This document shows, in pieces, positions 53,936 through 64,000 of a stretch of 64,000 bases of DNA. Numbering within the stretch: position 1 is the stretch's first letter; every line of letters starts with the position of its first letter. This stretch comes from Terebella lapidaria (Eukaryota > Annelida > Polychaeta > Terebellida > Terebellidae), in the NCBI GenBank assembly GCA_949152475.1, contig OX424562.1, forward strand, positions 24,242,209 to 24,306,208, given 5' to 3'. Under the pieces are notes generated by a model. The model had not been told where the DNA came from and ran no database searches. It saw only the letters and a list, made by a program, of their open reading frames with translations. Position numbers and translations under genes: made by a program.

Positions 53936-55608
53936 AACATGATCAGAGTTGTGCTCGCGAGTGTCGAGGGTCTGGGAGGGTGAGGGTGAGGGGCTTGTGC
54001 TTGTTCTGTCTTACACTCATTCCTTGTAGTTTTTTCTCCATAGGCTGTAAGATAAATGCAGTCAAATATAACATCCGTAGGGTTGAAACTAAGGGTCAAA
54101 ATGAAATATTATTTTTACACAAATGACATCAGGCAATGAGAACTTACGTATAATTACGAAATGAGCATTTGATAATCTCGATCTTAATGTGTTTTTGTCT
54201 TGTTTAATTTGGCTTCCGTTTGCACTGTGAAGGGGCAATAGTGCATCAATGTCCTGCAAAAAATGGAAACAAAACAAATATAATAAAAAGTAAGATATAT
54301 AACTCCCGTATGATGTGATAGTGTACATTGATGCTAATTTGGCGTTAAATTACATATAAACATCTTTTACAATGTCTTGTAAGGAACGTTTCTTTACGCC
54401 GGTGCGACCAGTTCCGTCTTCTCAATCACCCTGCCAAATGGCATAGAGCTTTGACCTTCTTTTGTTTAGGGGCCAGATCATCTTGCCAACGCTGTTAAGT
54501 AGATGCCGATAAATGGTGAGTAAAATAATTTGTCTGTCAAATACTGACCATATTATACCTTAGAATGGGGATTCGATGCAGTGTTCGAGATGCCAATGTT
54601 GTAGCGCTTTCTGTCCTATTATCCATAGGGATATGATTTGTTTAGAAATAGGCCCTCGCCCACATATGTGGTCCACAAATATGTGTCCAAACTTTGATCA
54701 CAATATGTTCGATACTTATGGCTCACGTTCAGCACCATTGTATGAACTGGAGGTTTCAAATACTTAAAGCTTTATTATTCGTGAGCAATATAAACGCATA
54801 ATTAGGGCTCTAATAATGTATTATTTTATCGCTTGTTGCGTGTCAAGTGAGCTGAAATCTGAGCTGAAGTCGGTGACAATAACATGACCTGACCCCTAGA
54901 CAAAAGAACTAGGAGATCGTTCACCGACTTATCACCACGGTCATTGTCCCCATGTTACATGCCCGGGACTGACATGTATCATAGTGTAAGTATCAATCTA
55001 TTACCACCAGAAAACAAGATTTCAATGATGACAATATAATACAAATCATAATACAAAATACAATATAATACAAAGACGTTGTACTACAAATGATTAAGAT
55101 GCAGTGAGACCCTCCATCTTGGAAGTCAGTATTTGCTCAGGGCAGAACCGCACCAAAAAAGAGTCATTTGTTATAAATAATTGAGCAACACTAGGTCAAA
55201 ATTATTTTTGTGCTAGCAGATTATTGAGTTCTCAACATTTAAAAAATATGTTGGTAACACATGTGTTTCTGGATCCATCCGGATCAAAACCCAAAAATAC
55301 GCGTAACCGTTATCGAACTGAGTGAAGACAGGTCCCTAGGCACATCAATGTTTAAAAATTACACTTTGTGTGATATTCGAGCCGAGCCTTACTTTCTTTA
55401 CTATTTTTATAGGTACGTGACAAGTTGTCATCGTTCTCACTGCATTTTCAAGAATACCGCCATTTTTCATTTCTAGCACGTCTTGGGGGCAACATATATT
55501 GCAGTAACAAATCTACTTTTAAATAAGCGACAATTCATGATTTGTGGCACTTACTACTCATCCTTGAGATGTATTCTTCGTCTGTACATATCCTTTACAA
55601 CAGTCGGT
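53936..55608. other. Gene-free stretch
   Basis: No gene is recognised on either strand. An imperfect inverted pair, GACAATAACATGACC and GGTCATTGTC, lies near 54873 and 54938. Confidence 0.35.
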
Positions 55609-55621
55609 CCGTTATTTTGTT

Positions 55622-55718
55622 TCTTGATACTACTTTTATATCCTCGTTTGGCACTGAAATGGCCTTCTTGAGCCCAAAGTGTTGTTAAGCTTTATTCCTT
55701 CTTCTTCTTCTTCTTCTT
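55622..55718 (+). mobile_element. 97-bp LINE tail with 13-bp target duplication
   Basis: The insertion starts TCTTGATACTACTTTTATAT and ends with a TTC repeat. CCGTTATTTTGTT stands on both sides (55609-55621 and 55719-55731), without mismatch. It shows that the family inserts by target-primed reverse transcription with very strong 5' truncation, and that this event is fairly recent. Confidence 0.9.
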
Positions 55719-55731
55719 CCGTTATTTTGTT

Positions 55732-56334
55732 CTATAAACACAATCCAGTAGATATAGTTTCAAGGCAGTTTTTGCAAAACCATGTTTGTATTCCTAAATC
55801 ACATGATCATGATGATACGTCATTGTATCATTACACATCCGAACAGCTGATGGGTGCCTTATTATAACAGTGATAATAACAGTATAATAATCGACTTTTG
55901 GAGTTGTATTGGAGATGCTCGACGTAAATTTCGGTCGAACACAGATAAATCTGTGTCTGGGAATACAGATAAACACAGAATCTGGGACTATTTGCATTGC
56001 TGCCGCACACGTATTTGCGCAAGGAAGGACCATTGAACTAAAAACAGTTCAATGGAAATGACCTGGATTTCCTCTCAATATTCATTCGCCAGGTGTCGCA
56101 TTGCATGATTCCAGGAATTCGAAAACAACAACAGATTTTGGCGCACTGTCCTCAATCGAAACACTTGAGCTAGTCCAAAATGACTGATTAATATAGAGGA
56201 ATGTTATACGCAAATGAATTACAATGGTCCAACAACTGTCAACATCTGCAGCTAAATATATATCGTGCGCCATGTATCGTAATTCAGACCAGGGCAACAT
56301 GTGTCGATCCGACTCAGCACCGGTCGGAAGTAAA
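55732..56334. other. Gene-free stretch
   Basis: Nothing recognised between two LINE insertions. Confidence 0.4.
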
Positions 56335-56341
56335 TCTGTCA

Positions 56342-56749
56342 GAGGAGGCCCCTGTGTGTGTGCCCTGTCGAGAGTGGCTGACCGTTGAACATGTCCTGGT
56401 ACATTGTCAAGATTTGGCTGACACTCGTCGCATGTTCTGTGTCAGTCCATATACAAACTTTTCAAGGATTTTAATATTGATCAAATCCTCAATTTCCTTC
56501 GGGAAATTGGGGTATATATTTATTTTTAGACATATAAATTCTTGTCAACGCCTTTGAGTCTAGATTTAGTCACCAATTCTTCACCACTCACCTTGTAAGC
56601 TTTTACTGTTCACTACAAATTTTTAATTGTAGAACTTGCGGTTTTGTCATTCTTGATAATACTTTTATATCCTTGTTTGGCACTGAAATGGCCTTCTTGA
56701 GCCCAAAGTCCCGTTAAGCTTTATTTCTTCTTGTTCTTCTTCTTCTTCT
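56342..56749 (+). mobile_element. 408-bp LINE insertion with 7-bp target duplication
   Basis: Begins in the Cys/His motif region (GAGGAGGCCCCTGTGTGTGT) and runs to a TTC tail. TCTGTCA flanks both sides (56335-56341 and 56750-56756). Confidence 0.85.
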
Positions 56750-56756
56750 TCTGTCA

Positions 56757-59560
56757 ACCAATATCACATGGGACTCCATGTGCAACAACAGCTGACCAAA
56801 AACAACACTCGTATGCAGATCATGTGTGTGGTTAACTTTGTCATATGCCATGTCCAGCACATTGGAAGGCCCAAATAAGTATCTCTTATTTTAAATTTAT
56901 TGCCAGAACACGTGGAGATCACACCTTGGTGCATCCAAAATTGCTATTACTCGGTTTCTATTTCACTATTTGAGCATTCATTACAGACAAAAAATGGCCT
57001 TAAATGTGTCACGAAATATCGATACTGAACTACGACAGCATCATCGACTCAATGGTAAATGCTGTTGAAATTAACTGTAGTTTTCCTTATTTCCAATACA
57101 TCGTGTCTCCAACATAGTACCACCATAGACATTTATCTAAGGGTATCACTGACAAGTAACATGATTAATGGAGATGTCCACGAGTACCAGTTCGGTACGA
57201 TTCCCATGACACACGTATTTGGTTCTGATTTCACTCGTTCCGCCACTACTTATATTGTGTGTCAAATTTTGTGTGTCAAAATTGTATTTTAACATCCCGC
57301 TGGTGTGCCAAAGGCTGCAGGTTTAAATCCTACATATACATGATATAGCTAGTCTAGCAAATACACCCAAAGTTTACATGTGAATACTAGTAAGTCACAA
57401 ATTGCATGTTCTCTTCGCTCTTTTATTTGCAGGCCTCTACCACATCACAATTAGGGGGGCCTGAATGCCCCCCCCCCCCTCTGGAGAATGAACCCCACCC
57501 GCGTCTCTAAGTCGTGGGTCGTGCATCATGCCATTCGAACACGTGCAATCACAATGACAAAATGGATATAATGGATGATGTTTTACCCGTGTTATTGATA
57601 CTGTGGATAATAGCGAATCACTGTGATGTGATCGGCTGTTTGATTGGTGCCACATGAAGTGGATCCCCCAGATGGATATACTCACTAGCTGGATAAGTGT
57701 GTGCTGCTATAGCATGTACAGAGATTGAAATTCTGGGTGTGACCAGCAACATCGTCTCCTAAGTGACAAAGAAATTTTGATTCTATATGTACCCAAATTG
57801 GACATACATGCAAGACGATGTGTACTAAAAGACCTACTCCGTGCTGCACATATACTGTGAATACCAATTCACATGTATACATACACAATGATACATGTAT
57901 AATGTGGCTTGCATACCGAGATGTGAAAATTATCCGGTTTACATATCTTGTGCAAAGTATTATTAATTTCTTGCCTGACAACATATTGTTTTGACCTGGG
58001 TTGCTATGCCTCCAGCAGCTGCATGAACTTTTGCAAACAGATTCAATTGAAAGACAATGTTTCTTCTACATACATGGGTAAATTGACTCCTGTATTTTGG
58101 AATGTACATATAGCCAAAAAATTGCAAGTATTGTGAAACATGTGCAGTATGTTAGTTATTAGCTGTCTGGCCATGGTAATTTTCTGACCATGGTCATTTA
58201 CTTTTTCCTATAGTATACAAATTTCATGTGGGAGCATTTGAGTACTCTTTCCTATTATATAGCAAACTATTGAAGATATTTTTGGTTGGTAAATACATTT
58301 ATTGAGGAACAGCATGATTTGCATCATGACCGAGGAAACATTATTATGAGTATGTATACAAATATTGGTATTTTTATGTCAGTTATTCTGAGCCACTTTC
58401 TTGGTAACTGATAAAGAGCAAATGGATAAACTCACCTCACCATAAACTCACATATGAATACATATGTGCCTATGACAAAAATAAACTAATTTCTAACAGC
58501 TTGTAATCAGGAACTGAATTACCAATGGTCTTAATAGCTGTGTTTGATGATGTGTAGGTAATACTAGGTATATAAATTTACCTTATTTTGTAAATAAAAC
58601 AATATTATTGATCACATTTATAAATTTCACTGTCAGTGCTTCAGGCACTGTATATGTTCATGTACGAAATGATGTATGTGTTTGCATGGCAGAATTGACA
58701 CATGAATATTTACATTAATAATAATAAATAAAATGTTTTAAAAATATGTTGTATATTTATTACTAGTATTTAACCTCAGTATTGAAGATTTATATGACAA
58801 CTTGAGCAGTATACTGACTTGTTCATGACATGCACATCATGTACTAGTATTTGAGCTTCTAGGAACATGTGGGAAGCAACTTGCATCAAATAGGTGTGTT
58901 ACACATGACTGCACACACAGTCCAGGCAGGTGCGTGTAGCAAAGTATATTTGCCTGATATACAAAGTATATCCGCCTGTTCTCACTTATTCAACTTATTT
59001 GTCATACATCTTCCCCTTCCAGACAATGAACGAATGTTCCATAGGTGTACAATGCTTTAAAAAGTAGTCCCCTTGGAATTGAACCTGTGGCCATGGTGGA
59101 TTGGTTGTTCAGTTCTCACAGCAGAGTCAACTTCAAAAATCTATTGTATGGTTTTGAGGGGGAAATCTAAAAAAGTAAGTCTCGGCTCATAGACTTGGGT
59201 ATGTGGCAATTGTTGGAAAAAAGTTAGCAGATTTATTAATGTATATTCCTATGTGATTGGCGACGCATAATATTGTGTAATTTAACTTTTCATTTTGCAT
59301 CCTAAAATTTGATTAAATACTTCAAAATTCTTATTTAATATAATATTTCTATGCTATTTCTGGGCCTTTTTACCCATATTTGGTTTGATAAAAATAATTT
59401 AGTAATATTCAATGCTGCAATATTTACTGTGCTACACAAAAAATGTTGGGTATTTTTTAATCTTAAATACACATTAACTATTATATTAATAATTGTATAG
59501 TGTTTACCAATTACCGGTAAGTTGGTCACTATTGGACACTATAACCATTTAGAGAACATC
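56757..59560. other. Gene-free AT-rich stretch
   Basis: No gene or element is recognised; a C-run lies at 57467-57479. Confidence 0.35.
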
Positions 59561-60070
59561 TCATTCTATTGAACCTTCCATTACTCTGATCAACATGCAG
59601 CACAGATATGTCTCCAGGTGATGTTCTGCTGCTGCCTGTACTACATAATTTTCAGCAAATTCACTGTCACTTTTACTTTGCCTGCTTGGCAGCCTAGCAG
59701 GCGTCTCATCCTCTTGATTAATGTTGGGCGGGTGTTGCGGGCGGACCTGCACATGGAGGCATAATGTTTGGGCTTCTGACATGCGTTACATGTTCTGCCT
59801 ATCGCAGGATATTGGTTGTGATACCTGTGTGGGTATCACCTAGTACACTTTTTTGACGGGCGGCTTACTGGTTCCCAGGTCTGCTTCTCGGGTTGCTCCA
59901 TTGTGAAAAGGTCGCTTTCGGGAGATGATCGTTCGGTTTCGTCGTACACTTGTTCATCTGCGCAGTCAGAGGAGTTGGCACGACCAGCCATAGTCACAAA
60001 GTTCACATCAGTCTCTTCTTCTCCCAGCGTGCCTCGAGGTGCAGGAGGGTCTGTATTCAGCAGTCCTGAA
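59561..60070 (-). mobile_element. Ty3-like LTR retrotransposon fossil, gag end
   Basis: The minus strand encodes a zinc knuckle of CCHC form (CNACQKPKHYASMC) in the context typical of the nucleocapsid of Ty3/Gypsy-like elements, with an acidic linker on one side. No LTRs and no pol are seen here. The remnant is broken (about two or three breaks) and looks old. Confidence 0.5.
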
Positions 60071-61570
60071 ATAATACAAACAGGAACAACTTATGAAGAA
60101 CGTTTTAAAACGTATTCATTGGATCATGTGGCATTCATAAAAATGGCACCATTTAAATGCTACCATGTGTGAAAATACAAACACTTATGCATGGTACAAC
60201 AAAATAAGGAGACCGTGCATCTGTACGTCAGTCAAGTTGCGGTTCACGAACTGCGGGAGTCTGGCGTGATCTTGTACCATTATTAGCTTGGCTAATCTCG
60301 ATGACATCACTGGTCGTGCAGTGATGGATTTTGTGGACCTCCATGCTGTGTCCCATATGATTGAGAACCCACTGTAGCTCTGAGTCCTTCAAGTCCAGTG
60401 TCTTCGAAACATATGCATATATTCAGAAGAATGCTACCAAACACAAAATCTTGAGGCACTTGGTCAACAATGCAAGTCAATTTATAAAAGGTAAAACGCT
60501 TGGGTAAATTGAAGTATTATGGTAGCACCAATTGCCAAAAAGAACAGAAAATCCACATTACCTTGTAAACATTACTGTCAGTCAAAACTACGTTGTACTG
60601 AAAACAACTAACGAAAAGCCATTAAAATTAATGGAAATATCAATTGGACCGAACAATATATTATCTACAATACGACAAGCACTTGGCCAACAATGTCAAG
60701 TCATAGAAATGATAACTGGAATAAATGAAAGTGGTATGACCAAACCAGTCGCTTTGGAAGCTGAATATGAGCACAACTACGAAAACAATATTTTCTGGCA
60801 ACACTATTCTGCGCACTGACTTAGTTAGTGGTAATTCACTAACTAAAACAACCCAAATATATATCACAGCACACATTAGAAAAAGATATCATAAAACAAT
60901 TTACACATTACACACATCCACATAAGGCTCCACCACACATACATGCGGAAACACTTGACCAACAATGCAAGTGAATTCACTAATTTTAAAACTTGAGTAA
61001 AATAAAATCTCAGCACCAATTACTAATGAAGAAAAAAATCGAAGAAACCACTTTTTGTAACAATATTCTAAGACAAAACCATCTTTGTATCAATGGAAGC
61101 TAATGCTGGCCGATAGACTGCTTGTATTCGTGAAATGGATGGTTGGTGTCCCATACGAATCTTCCGGAAGATTAGTCTGCGAGTGAAAGAGCACTTCAAA
61201 TAAATTTCATAATAATATGGCTTCCAACATATTCCACATATCTTTGAAAATTTACGAGAAAAACTACTCGAATGTTCATATTTTCCCTGCTACAAATTAA
61301 AGTTTTGATGAAGAAGGCGATCAATGTGGAATTGTTCCCACATAATAACCTTGATTTGAACGAAGTTCAAATTGGTCATGACGAATTGTAGCTCTGGGAA
61401 TGCAAGTAGTTTATCACCCCGACTGTCAAATAGGGTTGGCTACCCAAGACCGCTCGCAAACATCTTGAGGACCTCGGATGGCACAGTGTACTTCTCGATG
61501 TCTCGTAGTTCTTATCTTTGACTACGGAATCCTAATACTCGAACCTAAGGTCTTGACATCATCAATTATA
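60071..61570. other. Gene-free stretch
   Basis: No gene is recognised. TTGGCCAACAATG / TTGACCAACAATGCAAGT strings recur near 60460, 60684 and 60956, spaced 220-270 bases apart, which suggests an old tandem repeat. Confidence 0.4.
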
Positions 61571-61645
61571 ATTTTGCGACCTGGTTTGGCACTGAAATGG
61601 CCTTTTTGAGCCCAAAGTACCGTTAAACTTTATTCATTCTTTCAT
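61571..61645 (+). mobile_element. LINE 3' tail
   Basis: TTTGGCACTGAAATGGCCTT and GCCCAAAGTACCGTTAAAC followed by TTTATTCATTC. No clear target duplication. Confidence 0.75.
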
Positions 61646-61715
61646 GTCGCTCGAGGGTCAGGGGTGTCTAGGTCATCGTCTTCAATTATGTCTTTCGCTG
61701 ACGAAACCCACAGTT

Positions 61716-62130
61716 TCATTGAGAGGCGGTGGTGCCTATTTTATCTTGTGGGATATTTGTCCCCACAAGACTTACCGTACATTTCCTACGGATTGCAACT
61801 TTCATTATGGCGACCTCAGCCGTGAAGATGTCCTTCTCCTCTCTCGTTATGAGGACTTCACCAAAGTCGGCTTGTATTTCAACTGCCATTGCCATCGTAG
61901 TCGTGAGGCTTACACCAGAATATTCGCGTATGGAAATATTCCTGAACAGGTATGTCTCATTGACCTCCATCCCATCCACGAAGTCTACCCTGAGCGCGAG
62001 GGTTATACTCCCCGTATCGTCGGCAATGGTGATCTCTTGTTACCAATTGTTGTTTCCAAAAATGACCTGCATCTGAATTCCTCCGATCTCAGTAACTGTG
62101 GCAAGGACGTTGATCTGGAAAGTGTAAAAG
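61716..62130 (-). pseudogene. OB-fold (RPA70-like) domain fragment
   Basis: The minus strand encodes VLATVTEIGG near 62110, then after one in-frame stop QEITIADDTGSITLALRVDF, VDGMEVNETYLFRNISIREYSG, LTTT and GEV. The pattern ITVAD.TG.I.L.LW..F......N..Y.F.N...R.F.G...L.T is that of OB folds related to the large subunit of replication protein A, found in multi-copy unnamed proteins of aquatic animals. A longer plus-strand ORF (61644-62174) runs antisense to it and shows no family pattern. Host or transposon origin is open. Confidence 0.5.
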
Positions 62131-62174
62131 AGTTAAGACGTATCATGAAACTTGACGACAAGGCCCAAAGATGA

Positions 62175-64000
62175 CAAGCATTTCAATGTTAACTTCATCA
62201 GTATATAATATGCCTTCTCAGCGGAAAAATCGAGAGCAAAGATATCCCCTCGCTTGTTTGAAAGTAATGGTTCTTTTGCGCTAAAATGCACTGTTCCCAA
62301 GTATCAATATATAAAAAAAACAGTGTCAAGCCACCTGGCGATGGACTTACAGTAACAACACTCGAACTGCCGACAGAGTCCTCTTCAAGGGGAAAGGTTA
62401 GAAGCCCGGTCTTCTGTGCACATGTGACGTCACCACTTCGTGCTTACCGTACTTCATTGTACCGTACATCCTGTAACCCATCAGAGCCAGACTGCTTATA
62501 CCGTAACTACGCGTATTTATTCGCATTGACGCGGCCGTTACAACCCGGGCGTTACAAGAACAGGCAGCTCAACAGACTCCGTTCCCCTGCCCCCATTCAT
62601 CTGGGCGCGTATATTATTACTCCATTATTGAGTTGGGCCAAGCTGGTTGTTTTTCCCAGACCCGGTTTTAGGCCTATATATCCTATCGCAGGCCCTTTCA
62701 AAGTTACGGTATATTTGTTCAACAACACTGCCAAATCTGTCAAATCAGGCTTTGTCAAATTAATTTTCCGGTCCTCTCATGTGGTGTCCACTGTTCTGTT
62801 ATGTTTGCAAAACACTGGTCAATAATAAGGCGAGCCCGGTTTACAATTATACTTAAATTGTGCCTGCTTAGATCATAATTAAACATGACTAATATATGCC
62901 ATGCATTTAGTACCAATATCACCCTCCTAATATTGTTCTTTTATTAAATTATTCTTTCCTATCCGATATTGTTTGTGGTGCATTCCCCATCTCATCGATA
63001 ACTTCATGTTCTATTTATTGTAACTGTGCCCACGTACATTTAATACATACTGTAGACTACATATTTTCAAAACATTTCCTTATCCAATTCTGATGAAATA
63101 TCATATTAGTATGGAATTAACTGACGAGCTCGGTATATAAAAAAAAGATAGACAGCCTGGTTGCCCATGACCACAAGGGTATCTCCTCATGTAGTATATT
63201 AGGTGTAAGGCAGGTGGGGATATAAAATTTGAAGGCAATTTTTATGAGTGTCAGCCAAGAGTTCGAATTTTTTTTTTTTTTGGAGGGGGGGGGGGGGGGG
63301 TTAACAAACATGATGTCAGCCAATTAGTTTTTTCAACCCTGGTGGGGGGCGGGGTAGAGAGAGGGAGGTGGAGATCAAGATACCCTTGCAACCAGTTAAA
63401 GATGTTAAATGCATTTTCTTTCTCGAAGATTTTATTTCAGTCATTTCCAGAACAAGCAGAAGACACACTCATACCTAAAGTACTGTACATGACGTCAGTT
63501 CAGTTAGACAAGTTACAATACCAATTACAAATATGTTTAAAATCTGCAAAATGGAAAACAATTGCACACAATATTTTGACATAATTATAAAAAAAGGGAC
63601 TGTTTCGAACACATACATGGATGAACCAGCTGGTAAATGTACATGTATAAAACATACTGAACCAGTTTTCCAATATGATAACTACAGCCGCAGCAAAAGA
63701 AATCATATGCACTGTACATTATGAGTGAAATATCCTTGGACATAAAGCATGATAAGAAGAACTGTAACCTGTCCTGATATTTAACTTTATCGTTTCCTCA
63801 TCATTTCGAATAAAAAAATTCACTCCTTCATATGCACAACATAATATTATGGTTGGAAAATAAATACAAGTTTTTCTGTTGTTTTCTGCTGTGAAGGACG
63901 AAGAAAACTTCATAATTTGTAATTTTTACATAATGGAAATTTCTACACAAACTATGGCATTAGATTGTTAACAAAGACCGGGCCTACATGTCTGGTATTC
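62175..64000. other. Gene-free right end
   Basis: A 179-codon plus-strand ORF at 62286-62825 has no family pattern and odd composition. T- and G-runs lie at about 63269-63300. Nothing else is recognised. Confidence 0.35.

Noticed and set aside
61644-62174. 176-codon plus-strand ORF starting right after a LINE tail
   Set aside because: No family pattern; the antisense strand shows a recognisable OB-fold, so the plus frame is taken as a shadow.
62286-62825. 179-codon plus-strand ORF
   Set aside because: No domain, repeated TACCGTAC-type strings, no splice or poly(A) support; likely chance.
1-64000. tRNA, rRNA or CRISPR features
   Set aside because: No cloverleaf with a GGTTCRANTCC-type arm, no rRNA core and no regular spaced repeats were seen.

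Overview
The window looks like nuclear DNA of a marine invertebrate, most likely a lophotrochozoan such as a mollusc. This is inferred from AT-rich sequence, genes split into exons with GT-AG borders and AATAAA signals, many truncated LINEs carrying an RNase H domain, short terminal-inverted-repeat elements, and a very long intronless ORF that I match from memory to an unnamed protein family of marine animals. Nothing bacterial is seen: no operons and no ribosome binding sites. The species cannot be fixed from sequence alone.

Left part (1-16.2 kb, + strand): a row of eight related exons, each encoding three C2H2-type zinc fingers. Each is preceded by a pyrimidine tract and CAG, opens in phase 0, ends with its own stop codon, and in most cases has an AATAAA signal downstream. 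This is the layout of interchangeable last exons spliced to a shared 5' part, as in insect lola-type genes. The shared part (often a BTB domain) is not in the window. Cassettes A-F are intact; G and H are a duplicated pair that is decaying. A further fragment lies at about 3.56 kb. A non-finger, very basic last exon at 41.35 kb opens in the same phase.

Middle (17.2-21.8 kb, - strand): a single uninterrupted 1,539-codon ORF. It has Cys/His clusters near the N-terminus, a C-terminal block with the acidic motifs and Gly-rich turn expected of a PIN/FEN-like nuclease, and a Cys-rich tail. It is the largest gene in the window and I cannot give it a name.

Right part (22-64 kb): mostly transposon-derived. 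One LINE family (RNase H domain, TTC-repeat tail) has about a dozen truncated copies. Other elements are a TTAA-flanked MITE, a TA-flanked hairpin MITE, a GGCGGATCC-ended element, two copies of an element ended by TAGCTTACCGGC with terminal hairpins, and 200-bp inverted arms 6.6 kb apart. Fragments of hAT and two other transposases, a Ulp1-like protease, an OB-fold (RPA-like) protein, two DIRS-like gag fossils and one Ty3-like gag fossil are also present. The only other host-like gene is a two-exon BTB gene at 48.5-50.1 kb (- strand) with one frame change.

The most interesting candidate system is the zinc-finger cassette array. Its variation lies largely at the predicted DNA-contact positions of fingers 1 and 3, while finger 2 and the frame are held more constant. 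Second is the giant nuclease-like ORF.
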